Part shown: positions 20,472-30,763 of the stretch, piece after piece | How the letters are laid out: the number at the start of each line of letters is the position of its first letter | Numbering within the stretch: the stretch's first letter is position 1 | Assembly: GCA_015227615.1 (NCBI GenBank) | Contig: JAALGZ010000014.1 | Coordinates: 1,178,001 to 1,242,000, forward strand | Reading direction: 5' to 3' | Origin: Labyrinthula sp. Ha | Lineage: Eukaryota; Sar; Bigyra; Labyrinthulida; Labyrinthulaceae | DNA: 64,000 bases | Translations under genes and position numbers: made by a program | Notes under the pieces: generated by a model | Seen by the model: the letters and a program-made list of their open reading frames with translations, nothing else | What the model was told of the DNA's origin: nothing | Database searches by the model: none

Positions 20472-21977
20472 CTATAACATATTCTGTCCTTCCACTACGA
20501 TGTGTTCCCTTCTGTCGATTTCTTCTTCCGGGACTTCTTCCCTTGCCTCTGTGCGTGTAGGATCTTCATTATTAAGCAAGCTCTCTGCTTCTTCCGAAAT
20601 CGAAACCTCAGGATCAACTATTCGATCTTCTTCCAGTGGGAGCACTTTGTAGAAAGGCAAGAAGGAGAGAAACAAAGTCTTCCAAAAAACCAGAACATCC
20701 GTAGAGAGTGTCCAAAGCGAGAAAGGAACATCTGCAGCCCCTTGAACTGGAACACGAAGAAAACGTGTATTTGGTGTCGTAACTTCTCCAACATTATGCA
20801 CACGCTGCGAAAAGAAGTTAGTATATATTCTATAACCAATGTCAGCAGCTAGTCCTGTCGCGTAAAGGTAGTACAAAATCATGAGGCTGAAGATAAAGAT
20901 GGTATCCTTATCAAAGATATCCACACCATATCCAAAAATTTCAAAGGTAAACTGTTCTGGTTCTCTACGTTGGGGCTGGTCTTCGTCTTCAAACGTTAGT
21001 TTAAAAATATTGTCTCCCCCAAGTATATAAAATAGGAATAACATTTTCAGGAGAAGACCCGCATTAAAAAACCTTCCTAGATTTATATTAAGAGCTAGGT
21101 GAAATACGCGCCCTCTAACATTTGGTTCTGCAATAGCCTCAGCTAGTTGGTCGTTGTTGATCAAGACTTCTTCAGGGTTTCTTGCATGGCCTTGTTGCTC
21201 GGGTTGATCTTCCAATACTCCTGGAATATTAACCCTGTTTCTTCTTCGAAGTCCATTTCTTTCAACATCAGCAGGTTGCTCGGCCGCAATATTTTGTGAT
21301 ACTGGTACAACTCTTATCCTCCTTGTTTCTTCAGTTAGAATATCTGAGAATTGTTGCTGCCGTGTCTGCCTTTGAACTCTTAGGAAATTATTAAGAAATT
21401 GACTTTGTGGATGTATATTTCCCATAGAAGGATAACTTCTCGCAACCATACCTAACTTAAAACCAAGATGAATGCTTTTAAACAGCTTATCTTGAGCTTC
21501 TTCGAATCGTTTATAGGCAGCTTCATAGGATTCAACACTTTCAATATTATATAAACTAGATCTCAATTCAGACAGCTCAGACTTGATTTTATTTAATGTT
21601 AGCTCCTTTCTGGAAATATTACTATCAGTTTCCACTTTTCTTAATGTGGAGCCAAGATCAGTATTAGGACTTATTTCTTGGGTAACCTTCTTAGAGAATG
21701 CAGACGGATAAACAAGATGAACAAAGGTAATAGAGTTCCTATTATTTGCCAAGTATTTGGAAAGTGGTTCCTCATTCTTTGGGATCTTGCCTGTTAAAAT
21801 AAGCCGAAGATCTTTCACTTCGGGTTTCGGCTCGGCAAAACCAGGGTAATCCTTTATCAGCTTTAATTTAACTTCTTCAAAATTAATATTTTTTGATAAG
21901 TTCATTATATAAGCTTCACTTTTTTTATATCGGAGAGGATCAATCACTTGAAGTGAAACATTTTCTTCCGAATTCAT
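20472..21977 (-). CDS. HERP-like ubiquitin-domain ER membrane protein, 501 aa
   Basis: Residues about 6-92 look like a ubiquitin-like fold (VSLQVIDP..., LRLILTGKIPKNEEPLSKYL, TFVHLVYP). The LILTGK...PLSKYL pattern matches the HERPUD1/2 style (L.Y.GKLL...L.D.L). A charged, partly helical stretch follows (about 124-165). Hydrophobic segments at about 305-321 (LLLKMLFLFYILGG), about 358-374 (IFIFSLMILYYLYATGL) and possibly about 424-442 suggest an ER hairpin. The C-terminus is acidic (EEAESLLNNED...EEVPEEEID). HERP proteins recruit the HRD1 complex for ER-associated degradation; that role here is inferred from architecture. The ATG at 21977 is chosen because the open frame upstream of it has no ATG. 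A more remote UBL-membrane protein is the alternative. Confidence 0.7.
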   Translation of the reverse strand: MNSEENVSLQVIDPLRYKKSEAYIMNLSKNINFEEVKLKLIKDYPGFAEPKPEVKDLRLILTGKIPKNEEPLSKYLANNRNSITFVHLVYPSAFSKKVTQEISPNTDLGSTLRKVETDSNISRKELTLNKIKSELSELRSSLYNIESVESYEAAYKRFEEAQDKLFKSIHLGFKLGMVARSYPSMGNIHPQSQFLNNFLRVQRQTRQQQFSDILTEETRRIRVVPVSQNIAAEQPADVERNGLRRRNRVNIPGVLEDQPEQQGHARNPEEVLINNDQLAEAIAEPNVRGRVFHLALNINLGRFFNAGLLLKMLFLFYILGGDNIFKLTFEDEDQPQRREPEQFTFEIFGYGVDIFDKDTIFIFSLMILYYLYATGLAADIGYRIYTNFFSQRVHNVGEVTTPNTRFLRVPVQGAADVPFSLWTLSTDVLVFWKTLFLSFLPFYKVLPLEEDRIVDPEVSISEEAESLLNNEDPTRTEAREEVPEEEIDRREHIVVEGQNML

Positions 21978-24660
21978 TTTCCTCCCTGTAATCTTGTATA
22001 CTTGTAAACACAAATCTACTGATATATGATTGCACAGAAAATATTTTTTAACCAATCATTTTGAGACAAATCTACGAAACTAATGATGTAATTGTCATAG
22101 TGCTTTAATTGTTACCGTTATATATATATATATCTACTAATAATACAACATTTAATATTGAATCAATAATATATAATAAAGAGTAGTATCCAAGGTTAAT
22201 ATGCAAATAAGTGTGTCAAGAATATTGTTGCTAACTAGAGAGTTATGATACTTTCCTTCGACTTGTATCCTCAGAAGATCATAAACTACATGCTCTAATC
22301 AAGGACTCTTACTGTGCTAGGGTGTGAGATCCTCTCCTAGTTTTTTGTTCTCACATGAACAATAAATAATTTATCATTATAGAACTATGTGCAATTACAG
22401 GATCGATGAATTTCATAATAACATTGGTTCCAGTCATGAATTTGATAGATAGTTAATAGCTAGGTGAACAAAGCAACTATAGGACTTCTTAACAACTGGA
22501 TCGGCTACTAGGTACTTTTTCAACGTTCTAGAATGAGCCCATATTTATGGAGGCAAACTTCCTGAAGCTAAGCAACAGAGCTTCAAATTAGGGATTATTT
22601 TAACTACGAAACATAAATATACCCAATAATTTAAGTACTTCTCTTTTTTTCTGGTACTGTATGTCAAATTTGTGATGCAGTCAATGCTCGTTTGAGGTTT
22701 ATATCTGCCGCAGAAGGATGATAGCTGAGTTTTTAAAGTCAGTTTGAGTTTCCAAGTATCTCAGCAATCCAATTCAAAGAATTAGGGTATGACCCGTCAT
22801 CAACTTGGTTAATCAGCTGGTTAGGATTTGGTCGCCAGTTTCCTACTTTCTTTTATTATTTTAAATTGGAAGGGGTTTGCAGGAATCTACACTTTTCTCT
22901 ATACTCAGGTTAGGTTATTTCAGCTAAGAAGTGAGATATGTCTCATTGTCAATATGGTTAGAGGCTATAATTTAAAGCTAATTGGTTTTAATAGTACAAG
23001 TAGGTAATAACCCATAGAATTCTCACTATTGGCTGTGCCAAACAATCTACTCTTCAAGAATTAGAATCCTGGCAATGAATGCTTCATTTATTGTAATTAA
23101 GGTTAAATTCCTGGAAAGTTGTCAGAAGAATGAATAAGTTCTGGTATAAAATATTCCAAAGTACTAAGTGATGATGCCAATTTTTTACTGGATACTGAAT
23201 CGTTAGGGGTAATTGGCAACGGAATGAAACTTCAGTTGGAGGTTATTTGGTGTAAGTTACAGAAAAGATATTTCTGAAAAAAGAAATTTTTGGAAGAGAC
23301 AATTTTCTCTCGTAGGATTTATTCGTGGTAATAGTAGTAAGTTTTCGGTTTGGAAACTATTCTAAAAGAAACATTTGTTAAATTTTGACAAGTAAATTCT
23401 TTGAATTCAAAAGAAGGATATGGGATTACGAAAGTCAGATACCACCTCTAACTCCAAATTCCATAAGCTAGGTGCTTGCATTCTACCCATAATATTGGTA
23501 AATTGGTTTAATTTAAGAAAGTGCTCTTAGAAGAATTTAATTCCCCCTAAGGCTACTCTAGTATAATATGGTACATGTCCTAAACGTTAATCAAAGTATT
23601 TTTTGAAATTAAACCAAGTTCAGTATTACTTAGAGATTCGCACTGATGACAGGACAGGTAAAGAAAGCAACTTTTTAGCAGTCTTATGGTCAGAAACCTA
23701 TTTCATGGGGTTTTATTTACTACCCCCGTTGCCATGTAACAAAAATAGTTCCCTAAACCATTCACTGTCACTCTCTCATTCATTCGAACTTCCTATAGTT
23801 CTACATTGTTACTTTGATACAGCTCCTTATTTATTATAAACTCTTTTATTTAGGCTTTATTATGCAGTTTTAATATTATAAAATATTGTAGAGCCTTCTT
23901 AGGTATTATAAGACTCTCAAAAATTTTCATGTCCGAGCAGTTGAATTAATTAAGGACACCATACAAGTAGTTGCTAGCGCTACTTTCCCAAAGACTTACA
24001 ATAAAAGTTACCCTTTTAAGATATTTGCTTAAGCTGACACGGGAAAGATTTTCAAAATAGCACTAAGTATCTCTCGACAATCGGAACCTGATAGTATGTT
24101 TATATAGGAACAGCTTACGTTACAAAATAATGAAGAGAAAGTAGGACTCAATTACATATTCTGTTATTTTATATTCCATAAGTTCAAAACCAAAAGCATT
24201 TTCATACAATCAGTGAAACCTGATTTATACAGGTTTTAGCTACATATTCCTAATTTATTTTTTCTAAACTATTGAGAAGACAGCTCTTGTCTAACCAAGG
24301 TACCCAGGTTTTAGGATGCATATCGTTAGAATAAGTAGTCACAAAAAACCAAGTTCTCTATATTTCGTCTTGTACTGGTTATTAGACAAAAAGAAAATTT
24401 CATTTTTTAATCTCAACTTAGAACATTCAAGAATTAACAATATTTCGGCTAAAATAGGTTTTTATAAGATTTATTAGTAAATGGAATCCTTTTGGTTCCT
24501 TAAGAATCAGAACGATTCCCCTCTATCTAAAAAGTGTGTATTTTATTTGGAATTCATAGAAAGGTTAATCATCCTCGAACTGAATGCTTTCAACTCAGTT
24601 TTAATATAAAGTATGCTGAAAAAGTACTACATTAAATGAAACTAAATTTTTTTAATTAAT
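21978..24660. other. 2.7-kb stretch without a recognisable gene
   Basis: AT-rich, no conserved protein seen. A (TA) microsatellite lies at 22119-22133 close upstream of the HERP-like gene. The open frame at 23603-23839 lacks family resemblance. Confidence 0.4.
22119..22133. repeat. (TA)7 microsatellite
   Basis: Perfect TA repeat about 140 bp upstream of the HERP-like start codon. Confidence 0.8.
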
Positions 24661-24661
24661 A

Positions 24662-25060
24662 CAATATATCGATCTCTATTCTATGACTCTTCTTCTAAAC
24701 TTGCATGTGAAAAATTTCATAATCGATTCTCCAAAGGAAAAGGAAGTATTGAAGATATTCATTCATATTATCTAGATGAAGATAAAAACTTTTTTATGGG
24801 ATGTGTTGATTATATGCTCAGGAACATTTTTAAAACTAACAAAAGCGTGTAGCAACTAAAGGATACAAGAAACGCTTTATATAGTGGTACAAATAGAAAA
24901 CAGCTGTGAAGGCTTGTAGATGAAACAAGAAAATTGTTTTTAGCCAGAAAATCTCCAATTTGTTTCTATTATGCGCAAGATATCTTAAAATTTCTATTGA
25001 ATGTAATTTAATGTGGTTACAGTGTTACTCGGTGTATCAGCAACGACTGTCCAGTGGTTA
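24662..25060 (+). pseudogene. Possible decayed coding relic, unidentified
   Basis: One frame stays open for about 65 codons with protein-like composition (CEKFHNRFSKGKGSIED, then YLDEDKNFFMGCVDYMLRN). It continues in the same frame through single TAG, TGA and TAA stops with still protein-like text (LVDETRKLFLARKSP...). That pattern suggests a former coding region with point nonsense mutations. I do not recognise the family. It could instead be an exon series with unusual introns, or chance. Confidence 0.3.
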
Positions 25061-25347
25061 GTTAATCATGAAAGCACTGTTACATTAGACGGACTACGCC
25101 CTATTCTTTTGAAATATATATCTGAATATATGTAAAGCTTTTTACTTTTGTTCAATGTCAATAATTTTTGATTGGGAGGTCTAAAACTTCTTATTAGGTC
25201 CATAGCAGTGAGTTCAGGATGCTGAATACTTCACGCTGTCTGGTACAACTAGGGCTTCCCTTTGATATCCTCATGATATAACATTTGAGTTTAGAGGATT
25301 TTGATTTTTTTTGAGTGAGTTTGAGTTTTTTGCCAACAACTTTGAGT

Positions 25348-25393
25348 GAGTTTTGAGCAACTCATGAATATCATTTGAGGAAACTCAAAACTC
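25348..25393. repeat. Inverted repeat GAGTTTTGAG / CTCAAAACTC
   Basis: Perfect 10-bp arms at 25348-25357 and 25384-25393 with a 26-bp loop, inside a 25280-25460 tract crowded with GAGTTT and CTCAAA words. It lies about 210 bp before the CPSF30 start codon. Function unknown. Confidence 0.6.
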
Positions 25394-25519
25394 CGAAAAA
25401 AGTATCAAAATTCCAAATTTTTGAGGAACTCATTTTAGTATCGAGTTTTTTTCCTCAAACGGCAGCGCTAACGGCAGCCCTTGGTACAACATCCAATAAA
25501 TTATTGTATCTCAATATGG

Positions 25520-25602
25520 CATTACCATAATCAAACACTCAAGAAAAATCCAGAAAATAGACCAAGTATCAAAGAGATTCTATATTTTCTCAGCATAGAA
25601 CA
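25520..25602 (+). pseudogene. Protein kinase C-terminal tail fragment
   Basis: The frame contains [17 protein letters not shown], which fits kinase subdomain XI (NP..RPS..EIL, the invariant Arg). Only about 45 codons are open upstream before a stop, and no subdomains I-X are found in the preceding kilobase. It is therefore a scrap of a kinase gene or the last exon of a decayed one. It runs up to the CPSF30 ATG in another frame. Confidence 0.4.
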
Positions 25603-27815
25603 ATGTACAACATTGGAAAGTTTAATGATATCACGTTTGACTTTGAGCAAGATCCTGAGTTTCAGAGACGAAGACGAGAAGAGCGTAAACAAGAAATTCA
25701 AAAGAATGACAGACGTTTCAAGACTATTGTTTGTCGGCACTGGGTCAAAGGTTTGTGTATGAAAATGGACAAATGTGAGTTCCTGCATGAAATTGATCTA
25801 GAAAGAATGCCGGAATGCCGTTGGGGAGAAAAATGTCAATCACCTGATTGCTTATACAAGCATACAAAGGAAGAAGATCGGTTAGAGTGCAGTTATTACA
25901 CACTTGGTTTTTGTGCTCATGGTTCAAGTTGTCGTTTCCGACATATAAGAAAAGAGAAAATAGAACTTCCTAAAGAAGCCAAATGGGACTTAGTATTCAG
26001 TCAAAACTATTCTATTGGAAACCAGCCGAAAAGTGAAGCAAAGGAAAACGTTTTTGGATTGACGGAGAAACAAAAGGAAAACTTCAAAGTTGCTCTATGT
26101 AAACATTTTGAAACTACAGGAAACTGCCCCTATGGAGAACGTTGTCATTTTGCTCATGGCGCAGCAGAACTTAGGGCACCAAACAGAAAAAGAAATCACG
26201 AGACTATGGAAGGCCCTTCTAGTGATTTTGTTCTTTTTTTTAACTTGTAGGCTCTGAACTCCTTCAAAAGCTTGTGCGCGAAATGCGAGAAGCAAATGAT
26301 GTTATACTCAACCCTTTTCAGGATCAAGGCAATGGTTTAAAAACACCAGATATTTTAGTACCAGGAGGAGAATACAAGTCAGTTAGATATGTTATTGTTC
26401 GGTCACAGTCTTTTCGTTCCTTAGCAGCTTCGTTTAAGCACTCAGTATGGGCAGTGAAGAAAACAACTGCAGAAGCTTTAAATGTTTTATTTAAAGAAAG
26501 AAGTAAAATATTATTATTTTTTGCAGTTGAAGAAACCAAACAATTCGGTGGTTGTGCAATTGTTAAATCTTTATTTAAAGTTTTGAAATCAGAAGTTGCA
26601 ACCAGTGAATCTGAGGAAATGTATATTGGAGACATATCTTGGCAGCACTTATGTTCTTTGTCGTTTACAAAGGTAGGCAAACTAAGTTGGTATTCTAATG
26701 ACTTAAAAACTGAGTTACCTGTTGGTTTGTGTGATGATGGTGCTTTATTGAAAGTTGATAAGGGAAGAGCACTTACAATTGCCTTATTTAGAGAGGATGC
26801 TGCAACAATAAATAAAAATACAATTGATCCTACACTAAAAATAAAATTATATGAACCACAGCAAGCACTTCAAGTGCACGAACTCGCAGCAAAACGACGT
26901 ACAGTTTTTCATTTTTATTACCTTTTAGATGAGTCTAGTGGACCAACCCAAATACAAGTTATAAAAATAAACAAACCTGGATATGTATTCATATGTCCAA
27001 CTGCGAATTATCTGGACGAAACACTTGGGAGATTACTTTTTGGAACCAATCCTAATGTGGTTCCTCCTACGTTGAGTATTCAAGAAGGAACCCCGTTATT
27101 CCTATTCTCAAAAGAGAACTTATTATTTTTTGGAGTTTTTGAAAGTTTAACTGCTTTGCAAATGAATATTGAACCAACTGCTTTTGATGGAACTCTTCCC
27201 TTACAAGTGAAAGTAAAAGTGCTGCATAAATATAACCCCTTGCATATATCTATTGTTACTCAATTAGGTAACGAAGTTATGAGATCTATTAATGAATATG
27301 AGATGATGCCAGTTGCTGAAATGAGACAACTTGTGCAATTGTTTGCTACCAATAATTCAACTAAACTTCCTGGACCAAGACAAGGTGCAGTATCTGAACC
27401 AAAGAATAATAGTGTTCGTAGACAACTTCCATTAAGGTTTATGCCACCTAAGCAAGGTGCTGCTGGAGAAATAATACAAGATATTCTCATTGAATTTGAG
27501 TTTCGTCCTAAGTTTAATCCTGTTGCTAGACTTGCAGGAAATGGAGGATATAAGCTAAGAAATATTACTCAAGCAACAAACGGTGAAGTACGAGTAGAAG
27601 CTCTAGGGCCTCCCATGAATCCACCACCAGTTGTAGTTACAGTTTTTGCTCGGAATGAGAGAGCACTTGAAAATGGAAAGGAGCTAATATTGACACGTAT
27701 TGATGAGCTACTTAGAAGTCACGAAGTGTATGTTCGAAGAGGAGAAGAGTTAAGGAGGCAGCGGTTGGAAAGAGAACGTGGTGTTCAGAGTTTTCAAGGA
27801 AACAGACAGTTTTAG
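25603..27815 (+). CDS. CPSF30 with YTH, DCD and KH-like domains, 727 aa, 2 exons
   Basis: Exons 25603-26221 and 26251-27815 (2184 nt). Exon 1 encodes four CCCH zinc fingers: CRHWVKGLC...[13 protein letters not shown]...[14 protein letters not shown]...CRFRH and [10 protein letters not shown]...CHFAH. The first three match the order in CPSF30/Yth1, the poly(A)-signal-binding subunit of the cleavage and polyadenylation factor. Exon 2 opens with a YTH domain (about 250-390; [34 protein letters not shown]). Trp273 and Trp337 occupy the m6A-cage positions, as in plant CPSF30-L. Next, about 449-574, is a DCD-like domain ([40 protein letters not shown]). The tail (about 617-699) is KH-like ([17 protein letters not shown]). 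Likely a nuclear m6A-reading 3'-end processing factor. The DCD addition is not an arrangement I know. Confidence 0.87.
26222..26250 (+). other. Intron of CPSF30-YTH gene (29 nt)
   Basis: Begins GTGATTTTG (the only GTG 5' splice site among the eight introns seen), has a run of eight T, and ends AACTTGTAG. Retention would end the protein shortly after the zinc fingers; removal joins them to YTH-DCD-KH. Confidence 0.87.
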
Positions 27816-29123
27816 TGTGCTAAATGTAATCACTGGACTATTTTGTTCCGCCTTAGTGTAGCTACTGTTGGCTACGTAAACTTTGCTTTCAACTTTTTTC
27901 ACATTAGAAATATTCGGTTTCCATTGAGAAAGAATGCTTGAATGATTGTTGTTTATGTATTTTTACCATGAAGTTGGTTTTATCGAGCTTTGGGTCTCTG
28001 TTACTCGTTTTAGGATTTCGTTTTGGGGGTATTTCAATTAATTTTTCGTAACACGCTCTTTCATCTTTTCTCCCATACGAACTCAGTTGTTCTCGATAGT
28101 TGTGTAGGGGAACCTACTTGAGTACCTTGAGAGAATGTAATCTTTAATATACAGAATATAGAAATTATGTTTAGTAGTTAAGTTGACCATATTACTTTTT
28201 TGCAGTTATTGTTCGTAGTAAATCCATTATCCAAAAATAAAAGTAAAACAAGATTGAAACACATAGTATAGCAAACTTAGAGTTTTCTACTAGAAAACAT
28301 CGGCCCAGTAGAGTCTTCAATAAGTTAATAAGTCGAATCCAAACTATTTGTAAGGGAATCAAAATCTAAATCATTTAATAACAAATTTTTATACTAGTTT
28401 CAACTCGCGAAGAGATATAGTTAGCCTACTTATGATAAATAGAAAAATACTTTTCAAGCTTAGAGGTTCTAACAAGGAAAGTGAACTAGTTTATATACAA
28501 GGTACCAGCTTGAATCTTGTTTCCTTTCAATGAATATACCTCTGTTTTTAAATCCATAGTCTTCAGTAGTTAGCCTGTAGCTGAGAAACTTGTTAATGCA
28601 ACGTAGTGTGGCATGTTAAGGGCACGATGCAAAGACTTACTCAGTTTTCCGAAGGAACAGACGGAAATGATTTCGAACAATACTTTGCTTTAGTTAGAGT
28701 ACAAGAATCACTAACCTTGGGTAAAAGCATTCGCTACGAGAGATGGCTGGTCTTTTTGGGTCAAGGCTGCAATCCAATCATGTCGAAGTAATCAGGTAAG
28801 CCTAATGGATGCAAGAACGAGGATATATTAGCACGACTAAAAAAACCTTGAATACACCCCTAGCATAATGGCTTATCACTTCAAACAATTCTATGGTCCT
28901 GTCATCCGCAGCTCAGTCTCTTTGCCTAATGCTTGCACATTCCACAAGTCTGCTAGAAAATGATATTGTTTAGTTGACTTTATGAAAAATAACGGTTGCT
29001 TAACAAGTGCGTAAGTTCTACTAGTTCAAAGCTATACCACTATTAACAATTCTTAAATACTATTGGCAATAAAAGGAATCTTTAAGACTTGAGTTTAAAA
29101 GAAATAAGCTCCGTTGCTGTATC
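27816..29123. other. Non-coding, no gene recognised
   Basis: Follows the CPSF30 stop. AATAAA-type words near 28236 could serve 3' end formation. The small open frame 28606-28791 (no ATG at its start) shows no family resemblance. Confidence 0.4.
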
Positions 29124-29313
29124 ATTTTTTTGGGGGGGCTACTGGGAGGTTGGATACCCTTCGGTCTTGCAAGGAGGACATAACTGACCCAAAACCCTTT
29201 CTAGCGTCGTGTGAGACTTTAATCCACTCGACCACCCCCCCGGCACGTTTTCTTACCATGACACTGAAAACTCGAATCATTCATACTCCACTGAGCCAAA
29301 TCATTCAAAGCTA
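29124..29313 (-). repeat. tRNA-derived SINE-like repeat, copy B
   Basis: On the minus strand this reads as a diverged copy of 483-669. Two A-box-like motifs are visible: TGGCTCAGTGG (29288-29298) and TGGTCGAGTGG (29224-29234). The second is preceded by seven G and the unit closes with seven C, like an acceptor stem. A B-box-like GGTATCCAACC follows the CGAAG block. D-stem pairing fails, so this is not a working tRNA gene. It ends in an A-run. The region is visibly GC-richer than its surroundings. Confidence 0.5.
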
Positions 29314-30763
29314 AATGCCTTACCCATAAGGCCTTGACGACTTGGGGAATCCATGGGGCATTAGCTGTAGCACTAGCGCGCTGCGGCTTTGCTGTATCAT
29401 GGCCTAAGCTTTCTAAAAATCCATTTGGCATGACAGAATACGTGTATCTTCCCAGTGTGCAACTTTCCCGCAATTTTACATTCTTAGGGTGTGGTCTTTT
29501 GTAAGAATATATTAGTTTCCGAGATATGTGGTTCTGAAGGATTTTAACATAGCAAGTTTGGTACAGGTAATCAACAACCAACTCCTACAGGGCTTTGCAA
29601 TTACTCGTGTATTCACGTAAGTTTTTCTTTTTGCTTTATATGCTCTCCTCTTGGGTCTCTTTCCTAATACTTATGGAATATAAATAGAAAAGTTTTTCTC
29701 CATCGCGTAATGAAGTAGTTTCCAGCTGACATGAAGCTGATGCAGTCTAAGTGACTTATAATATTTAGTTTAGGATATTATTCATCAATTACTTAAAGCT
29801 ATTTCTCTTCTGGAAGTCATTCAACTTTAGTACAGGCATAGACAAAGGCGGGTGTTGTTTTCAATGTGTTTTAAAACAGTGTTTTCCTCCTTAGAGATAG
29901 CACTTACTTGAATTAAATCTTTTGGTGATTGGATGCTCCTTGACAAAAGGAATTCTCATTCTGCTTAGACTTTTATGCTATGTAAGTTTCTATGGTTTCT
30001 CTCGAATGAGCTTTGAGTGGTGTCTGCATTCAGCTTCACTTGTGGATAGTTCTGCTTCAATGATATGTTCTCATGATATATTTTTCCCTTGCTCTACACC
30101 AAATGTAAGAAAGTTGGTCTCTTTGATTTTTGTTGTTGTGTTGTTAATAATTAGTTAAATAAAGCAATTGAAATAGGAAATTCCCAAACATGAGTCAAAT
30201 AATACCTAATTTGCCTAATGAACTTACTGACGTGTTTGTGCTAAGGTTTACCTAACCACTGTGTATATTTATCAATTTTTAATTTGCAGAACAGTATCAA
30301 ACCGTATAGTAATATTAGTGAACAAATATATTTTTGGAAATTAAAGCATAACCAATCTTGTGATAGAATCTTAAGTAAAACAATAAAAAAAAGCAAAGCT
30401 AACAGCAAGCTAGCCAATAACAACAGTAAGACTGTCCAAAGTAAAGGAGAGCTTTTTTAGTTTTTTACATAGCTTCAATGGAGTAAGTTTTCTTCAGATC
30501 AACTTATACGTCTCTAAAGATAGCCTGATTTTAATCACTTCAAAACCTGACATTTTAGTTAATATCTTCATCTCCTTTTCAAGTATCTGAATATTTGATA
30601 ATTTATTTTTAGCAAATATATCATATTGGTATTTATAAAAAATATTACAATATACAATATTAAATTTATATAAATTGTTTTACCCAAAATGTGATTAAAT
30701 TTTTCATTTCAGTTAATTTGAAACTGCAGTTCAAAGTATAAAAAAAAGGTAAAACACTTAACA
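29314..30763. other. Non-coding, lipase 5' side
   Basis: No convincing ORF. TATAAAAAAAGG at 30738-30749 lies about 15-25 bp before the lipase ATG; it may be a TATA-like element or simply AT-rich leader. Confidence 0.35.

Noticed and set aside
29124-29241. Functional tRNA-Ser/Leu gene with intron
   Set aside because: A-box and acceptor-like ends exist, but D-stem and T-stem pairing fail and a diverged copy at 483-669 has lost them, pointing to a tRNA-derived repeat.
29219-29581. 120-codon minus-strand ORF as a gene
   Set aside because: It lies largely over the tRNA-derived repeat, lacks family resemblance, and has no support from composition or context.
29922-30158. 78-codon hydrophobic ORF as a membrane protein
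   Set aside because: No ATG at its start, hydrophobicity expected from T-rich codons, no conserved motif.
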